Shown here piece by piece: positions 7,342 through 14,994 of a DNA stretch of 64,000 nucleotides. The stretch comes from Oceanispirochaeta crateris. GTDB taxonomy: Bacteria; Spirochaetota; Spirochaetia; DSM-2461. The translations under genes and the position numbers were made by a program. The notes beneath the pieces are model-generated. The model was given only the letters and a program-made list of their open reading frames with translations. It was not told the DNA's origin and did not search any database. Position 1 is the stretch's first letter; each line of letters opens with the position of its first letter. Where the stretch lies: the NCBI RefSeq assembly GCF_008329965.1, contig NZ_CP036150.1, positions 434,001 to 498,000 of the forward strand. Reading direction: 5' to 3'.

Positions 7342-9150
7342 ATGAAAAATAAAATACTCCTCATAACCTCTTATCTGTTTCTTTCAATCATGCAGATTCA
7401 GGCTGCAGATCATGTTCGAGATCGTTTTCTAGTAATCCATACATTCTCTCATAATTTTGAATGGACAAAAAATATCCAACAGGGAATACAGGAAGTTCTA
7501 GACAAAGAGTATCCAAACGCTCTTATCAACACCGAGTATATGGATATTAAAACTCTGGATATTACTGACTTTGATATGACTTTTAAAGAGTACCTGAAGC
7601 GAAAATATGGGCATACCAATATTACGGGAATCATTATTTGTGACGATCCGGGACTCCAGTCTTTTATAAAATATAAGGATGAGATATTTCCCGATATTCC
7701 TGTTGTCGCCTGTGGTATCAATAGGCTGACCGACGAGTATAAGCTTAGCTCCATAGACTCATTCATCTTTGAAAGAGCGGATATCATTGGCAGCTACAGA
7801 GGACTTCTTCAATTGAATCCTCAGTTGAATTCCATCCATGTTGTCTACAATTCATTAAATGTAACGTATGAAATATTTACAAGCTATCGCGATTCTCAAA
7901 CTTTTGTAGGAGATAGGCTTAACGTAAATTACTATGATAATTACTTTGACAGCGATTTGCAGTTAAAGTTCTCCACGCTCGGCAAAAATGAAGTCATTTA
8001 CCTAATCCCATCTTCTGGTAAAGATAGGATTGATTCTTTTCATTTCTGCTATTTGGAAAGAGAGCTGTCACTCAACAGCAATGTCCCTATTATTGTGGGA
8101 TGGGATTATCAAGTTGGTAATGGAGTTCTGGGTGGATCTGTTATCGACTCGATTCAAATGGGGAGGCAGTCCATGAAAACCCTTCTTCATTTGACACGAG
8201 GGGAAAAGCCAAAAAGGTTCATTTACAAATATGATGGGATGTACAAACATCTCTATGATTATCAGGTGATGAAGCGATTCGGAATAGAAGAAAAACAGCT
8301 ACCAGAGGGTTCTCAGCTTATCAACCGTCCACCCTCATATTTTGAATCACATCCCATGTTTGTATCTATTGTCTCCTTTTCTTTTTTTGTTCTAATCATA
8401 GTTTTTATAAGTTATTACAGGCAATTAAAGAAGCAAAAGATCATTGTTTCTCAAAAACAGAAAATCCTTACGCTGAGAGAAGGCTATCTTGATTCCCAGG
8501 TGGAAATGATAGAAACACTGGGTGAACTTATAGAAAAGCGTTCCCATGAGACTAGTTCTCATGTCAAACGTGTTGCTTATTTAGCTGCCCTCCTGGCTGA
8601 AAAAAGCGGGATTTCAGAAAAAGAGGCAAAGATTCTGGAACTTGCTTCTCCCATGCATGATATTGGGAAGATTGCCGTTCCTGATCATATCCTTCAGAAA
8701 AAGGGTGCTCTGACAAAGGAAGAATTCGAGATTATCAAGAATCATACAGTACAAGGATTTGAGATCTTGAATAATTCCAACCATCGGCTTTTTGAAGTTG
8801 CCCGGACCATAGCCTATTCCCATCATGAAAATTGGGATGGAACAGGCTATCCTTTAGGTTTAAAGGGAGAGGAAATCCCCATAGAAGCCAGAATCACACG
8901 TGTTGTTGATGTCTTTGATGCTTTGTTGAGCAAAAGACCCTATAAAAAAGCCTGGCATTTTGATGATGTCATGGTTTATATGAAGAAAGAACGGGGAAGT
9001 CTTTTTGATCCTACCCTCCTAGATCTTTTTGTGGCAAATATCTCCGAGATTATTGAGACTTACTGGGGCTTGGAAGATCCTGAATATTATGAAGCTCTTG
9101 TTCTACAAAGAAAGGTTAAAAATATTAATCCGGTGATAGATCTGATATAG
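7342..9150 (+). CDS. Membrane sensor with periplasmic ABC-type binding domain and HD-GYP c-di-GMP phosphodiesterase
   Basis: 602 aa. A signal peptide (about 1-21) leads into a periplasmic region of about 310 residues resembling ABC substrate-binding-like sensors (VIHTFSHNFEWTKNIQQGI). One membrane segment lies at about 338-358, then a short coiled coil and an HD-GYP domain: HDIGKIAVPDHIL near 438, HTVQGFEIL, and HHENWDGTGYPLGLKG near 500. HD-GYP domains hydrolyse c-di-GMP, here under control of an outside ligand. It reads rightward, against the phage genes that flank it, and is much AT-richer, so it is later cargo or a remnant of host DNA between terL and portal. Confidence 0.9.
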   Translation: MKNKILLITSYLFLSIMQIQAADHVRDRFLVIHTFSHNFEWTKNIQQGIQEVLDKEYPNALINTEYMDIKTLDITDFDMTFKEYLKRKYGHTNITGIIICDDPGLQSFIKYKDEIFPDIPVVACGINRLTDEYKLSSIDSFIFERADIIGSYRGLLQLNPQLNSIHVVYNSLNVTYEIFTSYRDSQTFVGDRLNVNYYDNYFDSDLQLKFSTLGKNEVIYLIPSSGKDRIDSFHFCYLERELSLNSNVPIIVGWDYQVGNGVLGGSVIDSIQMGRQSMKTLLHLTRGEKPKRFIYKYDGMYKHLYDYQVMKRFGIEEKQLPEGSQLINRPPSYFESHPMFVSIVSFSFFVLIIVFISYYRQLKKQKIIVSQKQKILTLREGYLDSQVEMIETLGELIEKRSHETSSHVKRVAYLAALLAEKSGISEKEAKILELASPMHDIGKIAVPDHILQKKGALTKEEFEIIKNHTVQGFEILNNSNHRLFEVARTIAYSHHENWDGTGYPLGLKGEEIPIEARITRVVDVFDALLSKRPYKKAWHFDDVMVYMKKERGSLFDPTLLDLFVANISEIIETYWGLEDPEYYEALVLQRKVKNINPVIDLI

Positions 9151-9180
9151 GAAATCAATTTTAAAAAATGAATAACATTT

Positions 9181-9436
9181 ATTTACAGAACTTAGGAAAA
9201 AGCCACAATGAAGGCATCGATGGTATTATCTCCCTTGATAAATTTGGATTGGAAAAGGTCTATGTACAAACGAAACGATGGAAAAACCAGGTTTGCAGCT
9301 CCAAAGTTCAGATATCTATGGGAATCTTTTCCTAATAAACGGTCCCAAGCTTACTTCATTGATGATTGAATTTGGAGTAGGAAATCAGCATCGTATTATC
9401 AAAATTGCAAAAGTTGATCAGGATTATTTCGAATAA
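9181..9436 (+). pseudogene. Remnant of an Mrr-type restriction endonuclease
   Basis: Two in-frame stretches match the Mrr_cat fold. LGKSHNEGIDGIISLDKFGL and EKVYVQTKRWKN correspond to the catalytic G-x-D-G and Q-x-K region. After a stop and an apparent internal deletion, LINGPKLTSLMIEFGVG and KIAKVDQDYFE match the family's C-terminal strand-helix. No start codon or intact frame remains. Mrr proteins cut methylated DNA, so a defence gene once sat here, beside terL of the phage-like element. Confidence 0.7.
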
Positions 9437-9531
9437 TTGAAAATTAAGCCTTAACAAATGCATACTATACTTTCTATTTCGATGGTGAATTGTTATTTGA
9501 AAAGAGAAAATTGAATGCAGTGTCATTACCT

Positions 9532-10740
9532 TTAACTAAACACAATACCGTTTTGAATTCTGGAGAATATCCCGTACCTCATGGCATCCATGTAATGGTC
9601 GTTAATCTTGATAATGCGGTCCTCTTCGTCTCGGGCATAGTCCCAAATCTCGGACAGGACACCGGTGCAGGATGAGCAGACGTAAAAGAGGTTTCGCTCT
9701 ATCAGGCTGTTGATATAATCGATTCCCGGTTCTACGGCGTTATTGGCCTTCTGACCTCCTGTGATCTCCTGGATACGTTCTCCTCCTGCTGGGTCGCAGT
9801 AGACAGGTAGATCTTCGAGGAACCAGCCCTGGTCTTTCAGTTGGTCATTAAAGCTTCTTGTGGTGATATTGTGACCACCATGATCTTTCACTATATAGAC
9901 CCTCTCACCAGAATAGCCAATCTTTACATTAGTAATATTCAATCCGAAATCCTGACCGGCAGTGTAGTAATCCATTTCCGGGAGCTCTTCTGGCGGGATG
10001 ATCATGGACTCTTCAAAGCGTTCATAGATGCAGCCTTCGCCCTTTACCCAGAGCCCTTTGAGGAAGCGATCTTTCTGTTTCTCGGGGAGATTATCCAGTA
10101 CATCGTCGATATAGCCTGAGTCCAGGTGGTCAAGATTGTCCTTTGGATTGATAAGCAGGGAGGTATAGAGCCCTGGCTTATTCAAAGGATCCTCTGTCTT
10201 GAAGTCAATCTTCCGGACGAAGATCTTATATGTCCAATGGAGAGGGGAGCCCGGGTTGCAGTCATAAAGGAAAAGGTTCCGGCATCCCGGGGTCTTCATG
10301 GCCAGGCGGGAATAGGCCGTGGTGACGGCGTGATAGGAGAGCTGAGAGACTTCGTTAAAGTAAATGGTGTTGTATTCATGGCCGAGTATACGATCGACCT
10401 GTTCCCTGTCTCCCAGGCCGCCAATCCAGATCTCACTTCCGTTGTACAAAGCAATGTAGTTTTCGTGTTTAATAAAGTGGTAACGATCAGGACCAATGGT
10501 CTTGTCCAGCCAGGGCAGAAGGGTTTCGTGAAGGACGGAGCTTCGGGCGTCCTTCAGGCGGAGCCGGCAGATCAAATGACGGCTCCCGGCATACTGGATG
10601 GCCCTGTAAATCAGAACCATCACCAGTAGGGTGGTCTTCCCGCTCCTGGACCCGCCGTAGAGCAGGATGTGTTTGGCTTTACTTTTGACGAGAGAGAGAG
10701 CCTTCCTCTGGGCAGAGGTCGGCAGAAACTTGATTCTCAT
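9532..10740 (-). CDS. Terminase large subunit
   Basis: 402 aa ATPase-nuclease that cuts and pumps DNA into the head. The Walker A motif is LLYGGSRSGKTTLL near residue 30; the Walker B-like segment is YNTIYFNEVSQLSY. The RNase H-like nuclease half has Asp residues in YYTAGQDFGLNI and HYMDAMRYG. Its start overlaps terS by 4 bp. The C-terminus ends shortly after the last nuclease motif and abuts the inserted AT-rich cargo, so a few residues may have been replaced. Close to PBSX-type terminases. Confidence 0.88.
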   Translation of the reverse strand: MRIKFLPTSAQRKALSLVKSKAKHILLYGGSRSGKTTLLVMVLIYRAIQYAGSRHLICRLRLKDARSSVLHETLLPWLDKTIGPDRYHFIKHENYIALYNGSEIWIGGLGDREQVDRILGHEYNTIYFNEVSQLSYHAVTTAYSRLAMKTPGCRNLFLYDCNPGSPLHWTYKIFVRKIDFKTEDPLNKPGLYTSLLINPKDNLDHLDSGYIDDVLDNLPEKQKDRFLKGLWVKGEGCIYERFEESMIIPPEELPEMDYYTAGQDFGLNITNVKIGYSGERVYIVKDHGGHNITTRSFNDQLKDQGWFLEDLPVYCDPAGGERIQEITGGQKANNAVEPGIDYINSLIERNLFYVCSSCTGVLSEIWDYARDEEDRIIKINDHYMDAMRYGIFSRIQNGIVFS

Positions 10741-11240
10741 ACACCCTTGAAGTCTTCAAAGAAGGAGATCTCCAGTTGCTTCAGGGTGCCTTTCTCCTTC
10801 TCTTCGTCTTTCAGGATATCCGTCTCGATCTGGCTGCAGTTCTTCATCCAGTCAAGGATAGTTCCCTGAGACAGCTCATCCGGATCCAGCTTGTCCAAAC
10901 GCTTATCAACCAGGTCGAGCATCTTCTTGGACAGTTCAAGGTGCTTTGCCTGCCGTTGTCGGAGGGCTTTCTCATTCTCCTCCAGGCGGATTTTGTCCAG
11001 GTGGGCATCATACTTCTCGGCGCGGAGTACCCAAGCATAGCGCTGGGACCAGGCTAACCAGATACCGCTTCGGCTGGATGGGAGCTCCTGATCCTTTAGC
11101 ACCTTTCTGACGCTACGGCTCCCGCCGTAGTCCCGGTAGAGGCAGAAGGCGGTATAAGCCGCACCAGTCTCTCCGGGCTGACGGAGCCAGCATTCCTCTT
11201 CAATAAAAGTTCCTGACTCAATGATACTCGTTGATGCCAT
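10737..11240 (-). CDS. Terminase small subunit-like protein
   Basis: 167 aa. An N-terminal region with GAAYTAFCLYRDYGGSRSVRKVL reads as a helix-turn-helix, followed by IWLAWSQRYAWVLRAEKYDAHLDK and a long charged helical tail, the make-up of terminase small subunits that recognise the packaging site. It directly precedes terL with a 4-bp overlap, which supports the call. In satellites this protein often redirects packaging to the element's own DNA. Confidence 0.8.
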   Translation of the reverse strand: MASTSIIESGTFIEEECWLRQPGETGAAYTAFCLYRDYGGSRSVRKVLKDQELPSSRSGIWLAWSQRYAWVLRAEKYDAHLDKIRLEENEKALRQRQAKHLELSKKMLDLVDKRLDKLDPDELSQGTILDWMKNCSQIETDILKDEEKEKGTLKQLEISFFEDFKGV

Positions 11241-11242
11241 GG

Positions 11243-11401
11243 TCAGCGGCTCCTGGCCGAAAGCTCTTCGATAACCTTCAAGCAGTTTTCGAACTCAGCC
11301 TCCCAATCTTTCTTCTTCACAGTCTTGGCATGTTCCTGTCTCTTCTTAAGAAACGAAAAAGCTTGCCTGATAGTGGCTTCGGTAAGATAGGGCTTCTTCA
11401 T
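11243..11401 (-). CDS. Small hypothetical protein (52 aa) between xis and terS
   Basis: The start at 11401 overlaps the excisionase stop (ATGA-type coupling) and is preceded by a GGCGGAAAAG ribosome site. The product is basic and helical (ATIRQAFSFLKKRQEHAKTV, DWEAEFENCLKVIEEL). No family recognised. Tight spacing on both sides makes it a real operon member; a small DNA-binding or packaging helper is possible. Confidence 0.55.
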   Translation of the reverse strand: MKKPYLTEATIRQAFSFLKKRQEHAKTVKKKDWEAEFENCLKVIEELSARSR

Positions 11402-11589
11402 TTCTTTTCCGCCTCTCCGGCCGGAACTGCATTTCCTATGATCCACTTTTTGAGCTGGATTTGGTCAAACAGGAGACGACTCCCCAATTTGATATGGGGA
11501 ATCCGCTTCTGTGACGCATAGGTGTACAGGGTCTTAGTGCTGAGTCTGGTGAAGTCAGCGGCTTCTTCTACAGTTAACAGTCCTTCCAT
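11398..11589 (-). CDS. Excisionase-like helix-turn-helix protein
   Basis: 63 aa from the ATG at 11589, which follows GGAGGTAAAAAG; a longer frame to 11634 lacks a ribosome site. LTVEEAADFTRLSTKTLYTY with IPHIKLGSRLLFDQIQLKKW is the MerR-like/excisionase wHTH seen in Xis and AlpA-type proteins. It sits just downstream of the integrase and first in the xis-orf-terS-terL unit, so it could both direct excision and regulate that unit. Confidence 0.8.
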   Translation of the reverse strand: MEGLLTVEEAADFTRLSTKTLYTYASQKRIPHIKLGSRLLFDQIQLKKWIIGNAVPAGEAEKK

Positions 11590-11681
11590 CTTTTTACCTC
11601 CGATAGATTGATATAGGGTGACAACGAATCCCACAATCTTCTCTTTGGTAATACGGTAAATCCTTTTCTACAGTCAGGAGG

Positions 11682-11697
11682 GTAGGGTTTACCCTAC
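11682..11697 (-). promoter_or_regulatory. Dyad operator, copy 2, before xis-terL unit
   Basis: The arms GTAGGGT and ACCCTAC around TT repeat the dyad at 7076-7093, including the A5 tract on its upstream side. It lies about 93 bp before the excisionase start and just after the integrase stop. Together the two copies mark the fronts of both late units, suggesting one shared regulator. Confidence 0.65.
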
Positions 11698-11701
11698 TTT
11701 T

Positions 11702-12868
11702 TCATACAACTTTGTGAAATGAGAGGATCTTGGATTGAACATCCCCTATCTCTTTTAAATCTTCAGCAGCATAATGTGTATAGTGGTCGGTCATGACAGA
11801 TGATTGGTGTCCGGTCATACTTCGAAGCTTACTGTCTGAAATATTGTTGCTTCTCATTACAGTATTGAAGTAATGCCGCCAGCTATGAAAGGTTATGTTC
11901 TTTGCCTTGATTTCTTCAGCTTTCATACCGGACTTAACCAGGGCTGTTGTAAAGGCTCGTGAAATGGAAGTAGGGTGCATGGGATCACCATGATTATGAG
12001 TAGAAGCTAGAATATAATCTTCGTCAGATCTTCTGTCTAAATTCAACAGTTCATCGATCAACGATTGTGGTAGAGGCACCTCTCTGGATTTATGGTTCTT
12101 CGTATCGGTAACACCAAATTTTGCATGATATTGCCTGGAAATTGAAACTATCCCTATGCCAAGGTCTGAGTACTTTAATCCGCGGACTTCACCGATTCTC
12201 ATTCCTGTACAGGCTGCTATTAAGCTGGCATAGTAGCATTTTTTATTGGGCCAGTACTCCATGATATTAGATTGGTCAAATATTTTTCGAACAGTCTCAT
12301 GGGATAGTATCCCTCTAGTGAATTCAGTCTTTTTGAGCTGAAGAACTTTTCGGCTAACATCTTCTTTCAATATGTCTCGGCGGATTGCCTCGGTCATCAT
12401 GATCCTGAGAAACCTCAGATAGTGATTAGCAGAAGTATTAGACTGGCCGCTGTCCACCAAAGATTGCAACCACTGTTCGATATCATAAATTCTGATGTCA
12501 GCCAACCTCATATCCTTAAAGTAGGGCATGATATGATTCTTTAAAATAAGTCGTCCTGTACTGGCATAGCTTTTTGAGATGTTTCGCCTGGTGCGTTTAT
12601 ACTTAAGGTATTCGCATTTATCCCAATCCCACCAATTCTTGGCATAATCCCTGAATGTTATTCTTCCCACCGTATCGGGCAAAAGCTTTCCCTCACGTAG
12701 GAGTTTCTGGCAGATATGACGGGCTGCAGACTTAGATGTCTGGCCTGTAGAATAAGCGCTTGTTCTTTTTCCAGAATCGTCATAGGTTTGATAGTACCAG
12801 ATGACTTTTCCAGATCTCATTTTTCTTGGGTATACTGTAAATGGCTCTCTGTATCTCACTGTTTCCAT
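11702..12868 (-). CDS. int: Phage-type tyrosine recombinase (integrase)
   Basis: 388 aa. There is an N-terminal AP2-like/arm-binding part, a SAM-like core-binding domain (about 80-180) and a catalytic domain: AACTGMRIGEVRGLKYSDL carries the first Arg, FHSWRHYFNT the H-x-x-R, GHQSSVMTDHYTHY the late His and the Tyr nucleophile. It integrates and excises the phage-like element. It lacks the extra helix region typical of integron IntI proteins between the second and third catalytic boxes, so it is not the integrase of the cassette array 140 bp away. The likely attachment site lies between its start and 13,017, where a half attC is found. Confidence 0.92.
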   Translation of the reverse strand: METVRYREPFTVYPRKMRSGKVIWYYQTYDDSGKRTSAYSTGQTSKSAARHICQKLLREGKLLPDTVGRITFRDYAKNWWDWDKCEYLKYKRTRRNISKSYASTGRLILKNHIMPYFKDMRLADIRIYDIEQWLQSLVDSGQSNTSANHYLRFLRIMMTEAIRRDILKEDVSRKVLQLKKTEFTRGILSHETVRKIFDQSNIMEYWPNKKCYYASLIAACTGMRIGEVRGLKYSDLGIGIVSISRQYHAKFGVTDTKNHKSREVPLPQSLIDELLNLDRRSDEDYILASTHNHGDPMHPTSISRAFTTALVKSGMKAEEIKAKNITFHSWRHYFNTVMRSNNISDSKLRSMTGHQSSVMTDHYTHYAAEDLKEIGDVQSKILSFHKVV

Positions 12869-12993
12869 CCTTTATGGGTGCCTTCAGAACTGCCGACACA
12901 CCATGAATTGGTAATGTAGAGAAAACAGTAGGATGTTTAGTAAATCGTTGTCAGGTAAAGAATAAATCTATGTGTTTCTTTTGTCAACTTTTA

Positions 12994-13017
12994 CTTACGC
13001 TTAATTGGATGTTATAT
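12994..13017 (+). repeat. Half attC site (3' arm only) at element/array junction
   Basis: CTTAATTGGATGTTATAT matches the 3' arm of the complete site at 21247-21355 almost base for base and ends in GTTATAT, the exact partner of the ATATAAC that closes the first cassette. The 5' arm is absent; phage-like element DNA lies there instead. It marks the left end of the cassette array and a possible attR. Confidence 0.7.
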
Positions 13018-13066
13018 CGCAAAACGGTTAGCTAAAAATATGATATATTGGATAAGGAGAAAAGAT

Positions 13067-14161
13067 ATGGGATTGAATCAAGAATTAGAGAAAGAAGAAA
13101 CAAAAATAAAAACTGATAATTATCCGATGTCAATTGGTGAAATAATCAATTTATACTCTGATAAAGATATAAATCTAACACCTGCTTTTCAAAGGTTGTA
13201 TCGTTGGAGTGAAGCTCAGAAAACAAGATTTATAGAATCTATTTTACTTGGAATTCCTATTCCACCAATATTTGTTTCTCAAAAGGATAATGGGAAATGG
13301 GATGTAGTAGACGGAGTTCAGCGATTATCTACCATTCTTCAATTTGCAGGTGAACTAAAAGATTATGACCCATTGAAATTAGATAAAGGTAAATTACTCC
13401 CATCTCTTAATGGGATGACATGGGAAAAAATAGATGCAGATATTAGACGAAAATTTAAAAGAAGAAAACTGGGTATTAATATTCTTTTGACAGGAAATAA
13501 TACTAAATCTCAATATGAACTATTCCAACGATTAAATACAGGTGGTACTGATTTATCTGGTCAAGAAGTACGGAATTGTTTACTGATTATGCTTAAAAAA
13601 GATCTTTTTGAACAAATAAATAATCTTAAAATTTATAATTCTTTTGAAACATGTGTTCCGCTTACAGATAAAGCTAAAAGTGAAGAATATCATATGGAAT
13701 TAATAGTCCGGTATTTTATTTCAACACTCAATGAATTAAATGTTAACGAATATAAACCTTTTGGAAGTATTGATTTTTCAGAATTTTTGGATATGGAAAT
13801 CATAAAAAGTATTGATAACACCCAAATAAATTGGAGTAATGAATACATTAAGTTTAAACAGGTTTTTGATTTTCTAAAAGATTTATTAGGAGAAGGAATA
13901 TTCAAAAAAGCATTTGAAGTAGATGGAGAAATAAAATTTCAAGGTCCATTTACTCTTACTTCTTTTGAAGTATTAATTCCTGGAATATATAAAAATCTTG
14001 ATCAGATAAAATTAAAAGAAAAGGAAGATATAAAAAGCCAAATTATAAAAATATACAAACATTCTGAATTTAAGAAAAATATGCGTGTTGGTAGAAATTC
14101 AATACAAAGATTTATTTGCTTAAAAGAATTGTCAATAGAGATATTTGATGAGTTCGTATGA
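13067..14161 (+). CDS. DUF262 (GmrSD-N/ParB-like) protein, cassette 1
   Basis: The start is the ATG after AAGGAGAAAAG; an upstream start at 13040 lacks a ribosome site. About 364 aa. LTPAFQRLYRWSEAQKTRFI, LLGIPIPPIFV and VVDGVQRLSTI (DGxQR motif near residue 82) define DUF262, a ParB/Srx-fold nucleotidase domain used in GmrSD-like and Brex-linked defence enzymes. FQRLNTGGTDLSGQEVRNCLL is the second family motif. The C-terminal HNH half of full GmrS-D is absent. Its stop overlaps the start of the HEPN partner by 4 bp, so the two are one operon and probably one system. Confidence 0.85.
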   Translation: MGLNQELEKEETKIKTDNYPMSIGEIINLYSDKDINLTPAFQRLYRWSEAQKTRFIESILLGIPIPPIFVSQKDNGKWDVVDGVQRLSTILQFAGELKDYDPLKLDKGKLLPSLNGMTWEKIDADIRRKFKRRKLGINILLTGNNTKSQYELFQRLNTGGTDLSGQEVRNCLLIMLKKDLFEQINNLKIYNSFETCVPLTDKAKSEEYHMELIVRYFISTLNELNVNEYKPFGSIDFSEFLDMEIIKSIDNTQINWSNEYIKFKQVFDFLKDLLGEGIFKKAFEVDGEIKFQGPFTLTSFEVLIPGIYKNLDQIKLKEKEDIKSQIIKIYKHSEFKKNMRVGRNSIQRFICLKELSIEIFDEFV

Positions 14162-14859
14162 TAGATCCAATAGAAAAGTTTGAAGATTCATTAGTAAAAG
14201 ATCTCGCATGGAGAAAAAAAGAACTTCAAATTCTTAAAATGGCAATTATTGATACTGAAAATATCATTTATATCAAATCCTATTTATTGTTGTTATATTC
14301 GCACTGGGAAGGTTTTGTAAAAAAATCCGCATTGAGTTATCTAAATTTTATTAACTCTAGAAAAATTAAGCTCCATAAACTAAATGACAATTTTCTTTAT
14401 CTAAAAATAAAAAAAGATATTAATGATTGTAGTCTTTCATTAAATAATCCAAGTATAGGTAATGAATTAAAACTAATCCGGAAAATTGATAAAGCTAAAA
14501 ATGAAATATTTAAGATAAAGATTAGTAATAATGACAAACTCAAATTTATTGATACAGAATCAAATTTATCTTCTTCTGTTTTTGAAAAAATTCTAAATAT
14601 ACTCGGTATTGAAATACCAGTTGATTTTTCAGAGTTGATAATCGATAAAACAAATAGTTATAGATATAAAGCAAGAATACATCTTATTGATTTTTTACTA
14701 CAGGAAAGAAATTCTATAGCACATGGAGATGTAATATTAGAAGATGATATAAATGACATCTTAGATAGGTCAGTAAAAATTGTTGAACTATTGGATTTAT
14801 TTATAATCACTTTAGTAGAAAATATTCGAGTAAAGAATTATTTGAAAAGTGTATCATGA
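14158..14859 (+). CDS. MAE_28990/MAE_18760-like HEPN protein, cassette 1
   Basis: 233 aa. SYLLLLYSHWEGFVKKSALSYL is the hallmark of the MAE_28990/MAE_18760-type HEPN family, and RNSIAHGD (about residues 183-190) is the catalytic R-x4-H motif of HEPN ribonucleases. The gene overlaps the DUF262 stop by 4 bp. HEPN proteins of this kind often neighbour DUF262 genes, suggesting a toxin or defence pair in which the HEPN part cuts RNA. Very AT-rich, unlike the phage genes to the left. Confidence 0.82.
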   Translation: MIDPIEKFEDSLVKDLAWRKKELQILKMAIIDTENIIYIKSYLLLLYSHWEGFVKKSALSYLNFINSRKIKLHKLNDNFLYLKIKKDINDCSLSLNNPSIGNELKLIRKIDKAKNEIFKIKISNNDKLKFIDTESNLSSSVFEKILNILGIEIPVDFSELIIDKTNSYRYKARIHLIDFLLQERNSIAHGDVILEDDINDILDRSVKIVELLDLFIITLVENIRVKNYLKSVS

Positions 14860-14869
14860 AATGATTGCG

Positions 14870-14976
14870 ATATAACAAAAAAATGGAGCAGACAATATTT
14901 TTGTCACCGTCTTTGCATGCGCAAAGCCAGCGCCAACCCTACGGGACAATCTTGCTGCTCATTTAGGGCGTTATAT
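14870..14976 (+). repeat. attC site 1
   Basis: ATATAAC opens and GTTATAT closes a 107-bp imperfect palindrome (GGAGCAGACAAT pairs with the ATCTTGCTGCTC end). The crossover point is after G14970. The GTTATAT box matches the end of cassette 2. Confidence 0.9.
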
Positions 14977-14994
14977 AGATTAAAGAGGTTAGTG

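Larger units (their letters stand above)
1690..13010 (-). mobile_element. Tail-less HK97-head phage-like element (satellite/cf-PICI-like or reduced prophage)
   Basis: All phage genes read leftward from an integrase at the right end: int, xis-like, small ORF, terS, terL, portal, response regulator, prohead protease, capsid, unknown, C39 peptidase, coiled coil. No tail tube, sheath, tape measure, baseplate, replication or CI-like gene is present in about 11 kb. Known capsid-forming PICIs have this head-without-tail make-up, but a decayed prophage is the simple alternative. Boundaries are approximate: the left is placed at the 1691 hairpin, the right at a half attC ending 13017. An HD-GYP gene and an Mrr remnant (about 7.1-9.5 kb) are extra cargo. 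Confidence 0.7.

Noticed and set aside
11702-12868. Integrase next to the cassette array as the integron integrase IntI
   Set aside because: The catalytic domain is of ordinary phage type, it has an N-terminal arm-binding part, and the region between the second and third catalytic boxes lacks the extra helix of IntI. It also points away from the array and heads a phage-like gene set.
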